From Acanthaster planci (taxonomy: Eukaryota; Echinodermata; Asteroidea; Valvatida; Acanthasteridae), in NCBI RefSeq assembly GCF_001949145.1, contig NW_019091636.1, positions 237,490-301,489 of the forward strand: a stretch of 64,000 bases of DNA. Direction: 5' to 3'. Shown in pieces: positions 1-11,738 of this stretch; position 1 is the stretch's first letter, and every line of letters starts with the position of its first letter. The translations under genes and the position numbers were made by a program. The notes under the pieces were generated by a model that was not told the origin of the DNA, did not search any database, and saw nothing but the letters and a program-made list of their open reading frames with translations.

Positions 1-114
1 TTACATATACATAAAAAGAACCTTCGATGTTAAATACTTCAGTGTTCATATCTCAATGGTTTTGCAAGGGGACTACTTAACGGCAGCGGATGATGATCGG
101 TGTGATCTGTAGAC

Positions 115-383
115 TGTGTCGCAGCATATGAAAGGTTGTTACCACCTACGCGATATTTCTCATCAGGGGAAAACCAAAACCAGCGCCCTGGTGCCACTCT
201 TGTGCACGTCGCACGACCGCCATAGCAACCCCAGGTGTGTTAATAAATGTGTCGCAGCATATGAAAGGTTGTTACCACCTACGTGATGTTTCTCATCTGG
301 GGAAAACCAAAACCAGCGCCCTGGTGCTACTCTTGTGCACGTCACACGACCGCCATAGCTACCGATAGGTCTCTTAATAAATG
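115..383. repeat. Tandem duplication, period about 133 bases
   Basis: Two near-identical copies start at 115 and 248, each opening TGTGTCGCAGCATATGAAAG and containing GGGGAAAACCAAAACCAGCG. Weaker relatives of the same family occur near 1120-1165, 2550-2610 and 27350-27430. Confidence 0.9.
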
Positions 384-2100
384 GTTCTCTTTAGTAATTT
401 GTGGTTCTCTACGGTGGATTGTCGATCGGTCGGTCTAAATGACTTCAAATTCTTCGGCACACTGAATGCACAAAAAATTGAGTTAAAGTAACGACGCCAT
501 TTGCGTTAGGTGTTTTGAAAAGTTACAGTTTTAAATCATTTTAAATGCTTTGAAGTAAAGTCAATAGGGAAAGACAAAGCTTGGGTTTTCTGTTCCAATT
601 AAAAATATGTCCATTTTTAACGTTTCTTTGTTTTAGTCACTGACTCATTGCATTGTACTCCTATAACAATATATCACCCTGGAAAAGAAGATTTAGAACT
701 GCAAAACTTCCGGGAGTTTTGAAGAACAAAATGAGCATCACAAGCTTGTCTTGCGGGAATGACATCATAGTTTTGCTCATGACCACCGAAACCGGTATTA
801 GCATAAATCCACACAGGCACCAAAATACCGCAATTGAGCTATAAATGCGAGAAAGAAAATACATTTGTTACACGTTTGTTTGGCGCGATTTAAAGTGATG
901 TGTATTGCGTAAACACCGGTTGTATTTGTAAAGGAACTGCAAGAATTAATGTAGAATTCAGATTCTCAGCTTTCTGAGCTGTCCCCTTAGTTTATTAGAA
1001 CAGTTATCCATTGTTTTAAAGAAGTCAGAATTTTGAGGAAAAATATAAAAAATATATACTTAGACTTGCTTTAGCTGTCAAAATGACCCCCATTCTGTGC
1101 CGCATTACCTCAGCCAACCTCGGGCACATCAAACGACCACCATACTAATGTGTATTAAGAGACGCACGCCAGGGCTACATGAGTCACGTCTGAACTTTCG
1201 TTTTCGTTAAATACAAGTACAAAGTAGGTACCGAACCTAAGCATGGCTCTTTGTTAACGTCGCCAAGAAACTGCCATTGGGTCAATAAGCGACAGACGCT
1301 ATTCTGAGCACGAAAAAGCACTGTACACAGCATTCTTTTGTGAAGTGGACTGATAAACACAGTACCTGTTTACTGTTAGGACTCTCGTGTTGCAGTTTTC
1401 ACATTCAAAAGTCAATTTAAGTTTTTTCAAGGATATATAATGAAACGGCATCCATAGAACTGAACCATTGACACATATATTTACCCGTGATCTTGCTTCA
1501 GCTTTTACACAAACGGAAATCGAAACGAACTGGAAACGCGTTTTTTTACTGGTGCCTTAACCCTGAAAGAGCCCCGAGCAAAATTCCCCGACACGCACCC
1601 TCGAGAGCCAAGCCTTCGTGGCTTTTTTAGCGATATCTTATTATTTTTTCCTATTTATACTGGGTAACTCATTCAGTTCATAAAAACAAAACTGTTCTCA
1701 GTGAGCAATCATAAGACTAGAGAAAAAGAGAATTGAAATGGAACCAGGTGAAACTACATATCTATAAATAAAAATACTAAGAATAATTGAAATAATTTAA
1801 CTAAGAATACAAAGTAAGCAGAGTATCAATTACAAATTTACAATAAAACATTCAAGGGAGCTGATTCTAAAAAATACTTATAAACGTGCAGTCATTTTAC
1901 ACCTTTCCTGGTCAGCACGCATTTTCCCGAGACAGGATACCCATGAATGTATAACGTTTCAATTGGTGTGCTTGACAGTCGTGAGACGACATATATGTGT
2001 CCTCAAACTTCACTTAATAATAAAACCATAAGGTCGAGTCAGATTAAACATCTAACTATGAACGTCTTACATACCAGGTATTAAAAGATCGAACATGGGC
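384..2100. other. No gene seen (384-2100)
   Basis: AT-rich sequence with short chance open frames only. It holds a diverged piece of the 133-base repeat near 1120-1165 and a half-element beginning AACCCTGAAAGAGCC at about 1560, related to the inverted-repeat family at 3832. Confidence 0.6.
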
Positions 2101-3831
2101 AGCCAAGTTTTCCCAGCTAGGCAGATTCCCTAGCTGTGAGATGGTCCGAAAAAAAACCTTAGCGTTAGTTTTGCGTACAATAACTAATTGTGTTGCTATT
2201 GGTTACGATCACGCTTTTGAAATTACTGACAAACGTTATAACTATCAAAGCGTCCACTTAAAGAGTTTCTCTCGAAACATACTGCGTAATCAGTTTTTTC
2301 CTGTCATATATGCTGTGTGCATTGACTCCCGAGGTAATCAGTACTGTTACACCACAAATGAGTCTCTGGAAGCTACCTTTCTATACCTGTAATAAATTTT
2401 CCCCATACATTAGCTATTCGTGTAGTGATTATACATTCTGAAATTTTGAGGTTCAACACATCATTGTGTAGGGTTTGTTTGCCAGGAATTAGCGAACAAA
2501 ACAAATGGCGATCTATTCATTGGGTCACGTGTAGATCAAATTCTTGTCACCACCAAAGTGCTATTCCTCGTCAGGGAAAATCCATGGGAAAAACCAATAT
2601 TGCCGGTCACGTCGCGTCGAGCAATGGAATGTTACAATCTACCAATGGTGGCTTTTAAGGGACATCACAACTCATGAAATTAATGCCAATCTTCCGACAA
2701 AAAATGCAAAAGTATCATGAATACTGAGGCAATATTCAATTTTGAAAATTTCACGTTTTATGCACGGTGAAAATTGCTTGTCACTTTTTGTGTATGACGC
2801 ACAGTTTCTCAAGTTTCTCTTGAAATGCTCTCTCAACAGAGCGTAACACGTCACTGGAAACATGCTCCAGACGTCAGCAAAGGGCAGAATCGTTTGGAGT
2901 GGTTTATAATTGAAGGTTTCCATTATAGGACCTTTCCCTGTGATGTAGGACTCTAGAATATGATTTAGGCTCAGCATCGAAATAAACAAGACTACCATTG
3001 ACTGGATGAGTAGCCTCAACAATCTTGAAACAAGATTTTTTTTAACCATCTTTTCAGTGTAGAGTGCATAACATAATGACCTTGGTTGAATTTTCCTGCA
3101 AAGATTATCAACCTTTTTGCAGTCACTTTATACGCTAAGTCGACTTAAAGTGTCATGTTTTCCCAGCTAGCTGAGAACACCTCCATCTAGTGTCGTCACT
3201 TACCTTCAATAATATGCCAGACGAACAATCTCCTTGAAATGCTTTCAATTGATTGTAACACATCACAAAAACTACCGGTACCCAAGACAACCAACTTGCA
3301 TGACGTCAGCACAAGACAGAATCATTTACATTTTTAAAACTTGAAGTTTCGTGTTATAAGGCTTCATGTAATATGTATTCTTGTTTTTCTTTTTGTGCTT
3401 GCATTTCATTTCTATTTCTTTTTTAATTAATTTCATTGTCAGGGGTTTAGGTATACACATCTTTGGATGACATTGTTTAATATTTGTTTTCCCAAACAGC
3501 CCCTGAATAACCTTTATTGTTTTGTATCTAAAGATTGATAAGAAATAAATAAGTAGGATAGTGACCAGAATGGCATTTTGCACTTAGCATTGAAAGAGCC
3601 TACTAGATGAACGTGTAATTTGCTTGGAAATTCTGGTAGGAATATCCTTGACAACTCTGGCATTTTTGTGGGGCGGATAAAATTTTCCTGCAAAGATGGT
3701 CGCATTTGCAGTTAGTCCCCTAACGTGCGGGAATTTTGTAATCCAGTCAATAATTTCATCCATAATACATCAAATTTAAGGCGCCAGGTTTGGCAAAATG
3801 TCCCTAAGTTACAGATAAGCTTTTTCCCACC

Positions 3832-4200
3832 TTAATCCTAAAGGAGTCGGGCTTTTCCCGACCACGTTTCAGCCGCGAGAGGCTGGATTCTGCTTTCCCC
3901 CCCCCCCAGAACTCGGCTGTCACAGTATGCCTGTGCAGTTACTGTATGCTATTTTGCGTTTAACTGTAAAATTCAGTATAATCCGATCGATTGGTTAGTT
4001 TACACGGCTGTTTAAAGTTCATGACCTAACGCATGTTTGCCTGTCTACACATGAATGAAAAAAATACACATTGTGGCGGACGTGTCCAGGTAAATGGATG
4101 CTTTAGCCAGAACGGTACGTCAGATTTGGACAAAATGGCTGCCGAAATAACTACAAGACATTGAGGGGGCCAATTCCGCCCCCAACTCCTTTAGAGTTAA
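3832..4200. mobile_element. MITE-like element with inverted ends (copy 1)
   Basis: The ends are TTAATCCTAAAGGAGT and an inverted ACTCCTTTAGAGTTAA, bounding about 370 bases that do not code. The interior shares CTCGGCTGTCACA and AATGGCTGCCGAAATAACTAC with the copy at 28466-28867. Solo or half copies appear near 1560, 5490-5580, 14065 and 18750. Confidence 0.65.
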
Positions 4201-6029
4201 AACCTTATGCCTTTTGCTCGTTGGCACGCTAATCTCCATGGTATGGGGCACCTGTTTTTTTCTGGGGGGGGGACCTGCATATCAATGTACACAAAAAATG
4301 AATCAAGCCCTGTTTTCCAACGTGTTTGCTCGCCTTCTGTGAACTGCGACGAAGCTGCTTATTTGACTTCCTTGTTAATGATTCTGAGACATTATCACAC
4401 GGTAGTGCAGCTCAGTTAGTGGATTTACTGAGATTTTGAATTTAGAAATAAACGTGGTACTGTTGCTATACACAATTTTCAATCCCATGTTAAGGGCCTT
4501 CCACGCAAGAGTTCCCTCTTTAAGTGGGAGAGTAAACTCACACAGGAATAGGCTCATTGTCAACGTGATTCCTACCTTTTGGATGAAGACAGTCTTGCCA
4601 AAACCTACTTCAACGTCACGTTCAACAGGCAGTAGAGGCTATTTCCCACCACGCTTCACATCAGCAGGACTGGCCTTAGGCGTCTACATGACCCTCTAAG
4701 CATAAAGTGTAATCCGCTTTCCCCCTCACACGCTATGCATGCAATGACTCCCAGGGTTACTAATCAGTATTGTTACACCGTGACACTCTGGAAACCTCTT
4801 TTCTTTACCTTTCATAATGATTTTCCTGAAAAAAGAGATACTCCAACGTGTTACGTGATTGTAAAGGTTTAGAGATCTCCGACTAAGTCTGTATGTCGGG
4901 TCTGTCACGTAGGAACCGAAGATCAACTTCTTGTCATCACCAAATGCTATTTTGGACTTTTTGGAAAAACCCTGGGAAAACCACCATTGCCACTGACGTC
5001 TAACGTTGACAACGGAAACCCGGAATTCGTTTTTTGCTATCGCTGCCTACGGTGGCTTTCAAGTACACAGCAAATCAAAACAATTACGTCAATACCCCAT
5101 ACAAAAATGCAGGACTTTCCGCATATCTTGAATATTGACACAGTATTTAGTCGAAAATTAATCTAATTAAGTGTCACTCTTGTATTCCTGGCAAGTTGAA
5201 AAGGTCTTGTGAGGGAGCAAATTGTGGTATACTTGATGTGATTTGGCAATATGCCAGATAAATAATTATTCTCAATTTTAAATGCATGTCACACATAACC
5301 CTACTCCGGAGGACCAACATGCATGAATTCAGCAAAATACATAATTATTTTGAACGGTTTATAATTGAAGAATTACATAATATTAAGCAAGTCAATCCAC
5401 TTCATTCATAGCAAATCAATTTAAGGCGCCATTTTTTTTTCAAAATGTTTCTGGTTTACAGATAGGCTTAAGCTCAATCAAGTTTTATAAACTTGAACTC
5501 TAAACTAGCCGAGCTTTTCCGGACCATCTTTAAGCTGGAGTAGGTTGCATTCTGCTCTTCCCACAGATCTCGGCTGTCACATTTTAATTTTTTTCACTTA
5601 GTATTAAAGCACTGATATTGCATGTTATTTTGCGTCTATCTGTAAAGTTTCAAGTTAATCCAATAAATTGTGTGGGTTATACGGTCGTTTGAAGTTCAAA
5701 GCCTCAGGCATGCCTGTATGTGCAAAGAGCGCGTGAATTGAAAGAGTTTTTGCCTAACCTTTTCCATAGAAAATGGGTGTTCAGCGAGAATGATACGTCA
5801 CATTTGCGTCAGACAATATGCTGTAGATGTGAATGATGTTTAATAGACCCTAGTTTCCATCGTCGTTGCTCGCTTTCTATGAAACTGCTAAGGGTCAGCT
5901 AACGTTTGTGAAAAACATTTTTCCTTGTAAAGAAATTTATGTCAATCAACAACACACAGTGGGGCAGCTCAGTTTCTGGTTGGATGTACTCCTAGTTTGT
6001 ATTATTTATTGTTCTTTCTAGAACTTGTG

Positions 6030-6350
6030 ACTAGGCTCGGACTCTGGCTGTTTTTGACTCGGACTCCTCGCCATATTTAACCACTTCCTGTCAGGAATTC
6101 CGGTACCGGACACCTATGCTTTTTTATTTACTAAGAGACCCCTTTTTAAGTTACACTAATGTTGGTGGTGTAGAATGATTACAGGCATAGCAAGTGACCG
6201 ATTTGACAGTTGTCTGGTCCGTGCCGCGTCAACACGTTCTACATAGTCCTTCACAGCTGGACTCGGACTTTGCTTGGACTAGAGAATTTGGACTCGGACT
6301 TGAGCCGGACTCGGACAAAATATGGACTCGGCTTGGCTAGGACTCGGATT
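6030..6350. repeat. Degenerate GGACTC-rich repeat
   Basis: GGACTCGGACT and close variants recur in two clusters, 6033-6065 and 6255-6350, separated by unrelated sequence. There is no coding potential. Confidence 0.75.
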
Positions 6351-8810
6351 AATGGACACGAATAAGAGATATTTAATGTTCATTATTTGGTACTCATCCA
6401 TTGGGGATTTCGTTCTGTTTTCAGACGTGTGCTCTTCAAACTGGTAGTTTCCTAACTTGAGATTTTCATTAGAATAATTTTCCTGCACCAACTGGACCCT
6501 CAAGTGCGACTTATGAAGACCCATTAAAGTCATAATTTCATATTTCAAATGAACTTCCCAACACGTAAATTTGGGCTTTCATTGTGTATTCTAATCTAAC
6601 GTGATCTGATTAACTACTTATGGTGCAAACACACGCTTGCTAAAGAAGAGGATTAAATCCAATCTGATTGTGCACACAGTTAGCAGGTGCTTAATAATAC
6701 GAGTCTTTGGCACACTTCTGGGCGTTCATGTCGCTGAAAGATACTAAGTGAAAGTCATCATTGGAAGACGAGGTCACGGCACGCCTTTGACCTTTTTCTG
6801 TTAAAATCGACCATCACCGTGTACCTTATACCATGTGGCTCTGAAAAAATGAATCCATAACTTCGTAACCCCTTCCAGTGAGAAGGTATTTCAGAAACTC
6901 CCGCGAAAAAGGGCATGCCTGTAATTATGCTTCCACTTCAGTGGTCGAAGTGGATTCCCAGCAAAGTTTGCCACAGATGTTGCTGAGAACCTTGTAAACA
7001 GGGAGTTGCGATGTGAGTGTCACCCTTGTTGGAAACTAGAAGGTGTAAGCGCCATAAACAGTTAATTGGTGTCCCTGCATAATTCAATATCATAACGAAC
7101 AGCCATTTTGTTTCCAAAATCTGCAGCTGGCCCTTCTTTCACCATACACAGCTTTGATGCTGCTTAGACCGAATGCTAATCATGCTGCATGCTCCTTCCC
7201 TGTCGACCTCTGTTTGCTTTCAGCTCTACACAAGTCGATAGTAACACACGGAAATCGGGTAATGGGAAAACCTCACAATGTTCCTGGCATCTGACCAGGC
7301 AAATTGCATGTTCACGTCCTCACTCTGCCCACTGACTGTTGCATAAAATTTATATTCATTTGCACATGCAAGGCATTGGACGAGATTTTATTGGAGTCCA
7401 AATTTTTGTAGCACACAGCCACGAGTGCACTGCACATCATTAGCGATGTCAGCCTTATAGGTATCCACGGGAGAGCGAACGGAAATGAACCAGGCTCTAT
7501 CACCGTTGCAACGGTACGACACCACTCTTTACTCCAGTCATCGACGCTTCCGAGTGACAATGGGCGTACAAGCTGCGAGCGAAGCGAGACATGGCAAAAC
7601 AGAGAGCCTTTTTAGTTGCAAAATATTAGACGGATAGGCAGGATCTTGACACGAGTGTTTTATTTGCGAATATGATTTATTAAATAGACAAAAGGAAACA
7701 CACCAACAGATTTCATAAACAACTTGTATGGGGGGAAAATCTGGGAACACAAAGGTAGTAATTAACAAAAGTTTCTACAATAATTTCTTTTTTTGACGGA
7801 CAGGAAGGGATCGTAAAATGGTTTTTGATCTGTTGGCATTTTCTTTTTTAATTTCGAGTTCCGCTGTGTGTCGAGTGACTCTCTGTGTGTTAAAGGTGAA
7901 ACTTTCGTCAATCAGTTGTGTTGTCCTCGTGTTCAGTTATCGAAACATGCAAAAGGAGAATTAATCAGTTGTAAAACAAGCTATTTCTTCATACTGTTAA
8001 AATTTAACTTGTGGGTCGTTGCAGTATTTTCAATCGGCGACTATCCTACAGGTTACATGATCCTTTATGCTCAAACCTGTTCCATTACCATTACACATTC
8101 ATTTAGCTGATCAGTTAAAACGCATTTAAAGAAAGTGAATATGCCACTGGACTGAGTATAGAATGCTATAGCTGCTTTAAAAAACTTGTTTAACTACGAA
8201 ACTGCCAATACCTCTTAACCATAGGTCACGAGTTTTGCATAGAATTACAGAGGGCACGTGAAAGAAACTGCATAAAATAGCCGGCTTTAACAATCTGGTT
8301 CAATACTAACCTATTATTCTTTGCTTTACATAGCAAACAAAGCTACACAGCCGACAGATGTACCATAACTTCACCTGTTTTGATGCTAGTTGATTTTTTC
8401 AAGTTCCCTTTGTTAGTTCGTTTTTACATTTTGCTATGTTCACTTTTAACTATCTTTTAGCTACCAAAGAGCTTATACATGTATATTTATTTGATTTGCG
8501 ACAGTAAGAACTATTCAATGAAGCTATTAAGTAAAAACACTGCGTTACGTACTATCAATTTTTATGCCTTTGTTTTTACAACTGCAAATGCGATGCGTTT
8601 CTGGAAATTGATTTCAAACTGTTCTTTGTACACCGTTTTGTACAACAGTGTACACCGTTGGTAAAAATCCCAAAAATCGGACTACCTTATACCCAATCCT
8701 CAAATATCTTATTTGAAAGAAAGTGCATAACATTTTCAATGAATCTGTGAAATATTTCCGCCAAAAACTCTTTAGCTTTGGAGAAAAAAGAAATCTTGCT
8801 CTTGTTTTTT

Positions 8811-8834
8811 TACGATGGTCGGTCGACCATCGTA
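8811..8834. repeat. Short perfect hairpin
   Basis: Arms TACGATGGTC and GACCATCGTA flank a four-base loop, GGTC, just after a T-run. It is possibly the tip of a small inverted-repeat element. Confidence 0.7.
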
Positions 8835-11477
8835 TAACTTAGAGTTCATTTCACTTCGCACATCACTTGCTTAACAGGCGCCAATTTTCTTGTGTGCAGT
8901 ATTTGCAAATGTTGTGGGCGTCTCCGTTAATGAACGGGTAAACGCAAAAGCTGCTTAAAATATACGGACAGAAATTCACCAAAAGCATTGTAAACCGATA
9001 TTATAGGAAGCTGAGTGTAAGGTGAAAAAACAAACTGGATCAGTGTGAACTTAAACATTATTTAAGGAAAGGGTTTTCTTAACACGAAAACGTTTCGAAT
9101 TCAAAATCGCCCTTAGAGCATAATGGAATGATCCAAATATGACGGTTGTTCCAAGCAGATTGGTATAAGGCATTTTTGTCAACAAAAAGTACAATTTCCA
9201 CACATCAAACCTCTTGTGTTTCCGACGTAATTTCTTCTTTGTTCATAATTATTAGTTAATCAACTATAAGAATGGAGGTTTCAGACTTTCATCGACTTGT
9301 TAACTGGCGTGGAAATGCAGTCATAAAGCACAATCGCGCGTACGTACATTAGCATATATGCCTACTCGTTCACGGACACGAGTCGACTGCGTTCCTGGAT
9401 GAAGTTTTTCCATGAATCCACAATGCTACATTGTCAAGGAGGCGCATTACTACAAGGTAAATTTGATTTTTTTATTACTCCTAGCCGATGAAACTGTCAC
9501 TTTTTAAGGGAATGAGAACCTGTCACGCCAGTTTTCCACCCTGAACACGCGGATGTTGTATTACTACGAACTCCCTGTCATCGGTAGATTTTACGCCAGA
9601 TAAATTAAAAGACCTTCAATTTAGAGTTGAACATGCCGCGCTGTTTTTCTCGATTTCTCACACAGCAGGCGACTCAAACTTGAAACAAGTCAGTGGATTG
9701 TAAGTTGCATTGAATATAACACACCGTAATTAGCCAATCTTGTGAAATTTCGACAAAAAACCCAATGGTCTTCACAACTTTTATGAGGCCATGAAATTGA
9801 GTGACTTCCGTGCTGATGACAAATAAAAGATAATCCTCTTAAAATTTTAACAATTTTGAAAAGACACAAATATAACCCGGGCAAAACGATTTCAGCTGTT
9901 GTATTAATATTAAACTTCAAAGCATAGATACCATCATGGCTGTAGGTTGTTATCCGACGTCATGTTGATGTCAGTATCCGTGTTACCGTACATTTGAGGC
10001 ATAGCTAAGTCCGTAATGAACATGTGTTGATGAACGTGAACTCATAATGTAGAGCAGTGGAATAGAGTAAATCTACAGAGAAAGATCTGATGAGAAAGTG
10101 TCTTGATGTGATATGATGAAGATTGATTAAAGGCAAATTTTCGGTTTGCGTACTGTACGCACTGGCTTGAACCCCCCTCCCTTCCTGTTCGCATGGTGTA
10201 TGCAACGGCACCAAGCCCCACCCCTTCGTGCATATGTACTTTATGGACGGCCCCGTAGTGCGAGAACCAGGGTCTGAACTCCGTTCGTGTGCATTACACT
10301 TCAGGTTCAAATCAACGGACGATATAAACAGAGATGTTCAACTGCGAGCTGCTCTAGCGCAGAAACACATCCTATCCCTGAATCATGCGTGTTACGGACT
10401 GTTCTCGACTTTTCTTGAGGAAACTCACCACCATAATTATGACACGCGTTAGTCATAGCTTTTAATTTACGCGTTTTGTTTGACGAACCATTTTTTTTTA
10501 TTTATCACTTTTAAAGAGAATGAAATACGTGTAGAAGTTTCGATTAGGTTTATGACTTTCTTCCTTGCCTCCCAAAATGAAATTTGGCAGTTTGATTTTC
10601 ATAATAATCCTTTGAGCACTCGTGATTGGGGCTGTAATTTTGAATTCACAAGTTTTGACAATTGACGTTTCAATCCAATTATAAAAGGTTATACTCTGAC
10701 AGCAAACACTGAAACATTAATTAAAAAGGAAAGAAAATGGCGGAAAGGTAATCTACTCGCAAGGAATGAAGGGGGTTATGACTGCAGCTTCGCGTTTGTG
10801 ATATCATTATTCATCAAAAACAGTAATCTTTCATGGCTGAAGGTGTATGTAATCCGGTGTTATGTTAATGTATTTTGTTGACCGTAACGCGCAACGAACC
10901 AGCTCTAGGCTCAACTAAAATCGCACATTCCTGTGTACATTGTTTGTGTTTAAATGTAGTCACGTTTCGGTGCTCTGTAGGCACGAACGGTTAATAATTC
11001 TATTGCTTCAAATCATTTGTCGGCCTTCTTTGTAGAATGTCAGTACAGTAATGCAAAAATGTAGTTTTAGTTTAAGACCAAGTGATGTAACGAAAACATT
11101 CACTATTAAGTAGATTAAATCTGCTCAACCTTGATGCTTTCTTAGGGAAGACACTCTAATCTTGCGGCTATATGAGCACATTTTTACTGGACTTTGCAGC
11201 CTTTTCCTTTTTCGGTGTACACCTGTGCATATCTGCAATGAAAGGAAGGAGGAAAGTAATTCATATATATTTGTTTTCCTTGATCTAAGAAAAGGTAGCA
11301 ATTATTATTATTCTCGAATAAAATAGTCACTTTAAGTCCTGACAAAAGGTTCATTATTTTACTATATAATTTGCAGTTTTATCGACGATGACTGGGTCTG
11401 AAGTGGCTGCATAATTATAGTTTGTCAATGTACAACCTCACATTAAAACGGATCACTTATTTGCGGTTGAGCTAGAC
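8835..11477. other. No gene seen (3' flank of gene 1)
   Basis: AT-rich intergenic DNA between D1 and the stop codon of gene 1. A similar stretch occurs twice near 9932-9985 and 10832-10885 (CATGGCTG followed by AATCCGG or TATCCGA and ATGTTGATG or ATGTTAATG). I did not find a clear minus-strand AATAAA close below the stop at 11478. Confidence 0.5.
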
Positions 11478-11738
11478 TTACTGTTTATTCTGTAAATCTT
11501 CCCTCGTACGGGCTTTTTCGCTCGGATCAAGGCTGTGGAGGTAGTCCGAGATGTTGCTGTCCTTGCTGTTCTTATTTCCTGGTTCTGATCTGAAGTGAGA
11601 ACTTGGGATGAATTCTCCCTCGCGTGTCCTTGCACCGTGACGCACTAGGACCTCTATGCATTTATGGTGGTTTTCTTCAACGGCCAGGTCTAGTGCGGTC
11701 TGCCCCATTTCCGTGAGAGCGTTGATGTTGCAGTTTTT
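11478..11738 (-). CDS. Gene 1 last exon, B-type ankyrin with stop
   Basis: A 261-base terminal exon after GGCTTTAAG. It starts as a B exon ([20 protein letters not shown], then [10 protein letters not shown]) but leaves the ankyrin pattern after 'RHGA' and continues with a polar tail ([17 protein letters not shown]) to TAA at 11478. B exons of gene 2 instead continue NVNAQDxDGNTSLHL. The tail replaces the place where MIB proteins would finish their ankyrins and add RING fingers. Confidence 0.85.
   Translation of the reverse strand, partial: KNCNINALTEMGQTALDLAVEENHHKCIEVLVRHGARTREGEFIPSSHFRSEPGNKNSKDSNISDYLHSLDPSEKARTREDLQNKQ

Larger units (their letters stand above)
2100..8260. repeat. Repeat block D1
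   Basis: This block is matched piecewise, in the same order and orientation, by 27090-35170. Examples: 2450-2740 with 27280-27560, 3832-4200 with 28466-28867, 4560-4690 with 30535-30670, 6380-6590 with 31720-31780 and 33095-33150, and 7400-7950 with 34400-34960. The last pair is the most alike. Inside, a sub-motif GACGTCAGCACAAG plus 'GTTTATAATTGAA' recurs near 2870, 3300 and 5320. No credible coding region lies here. Confidence 0.75.
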
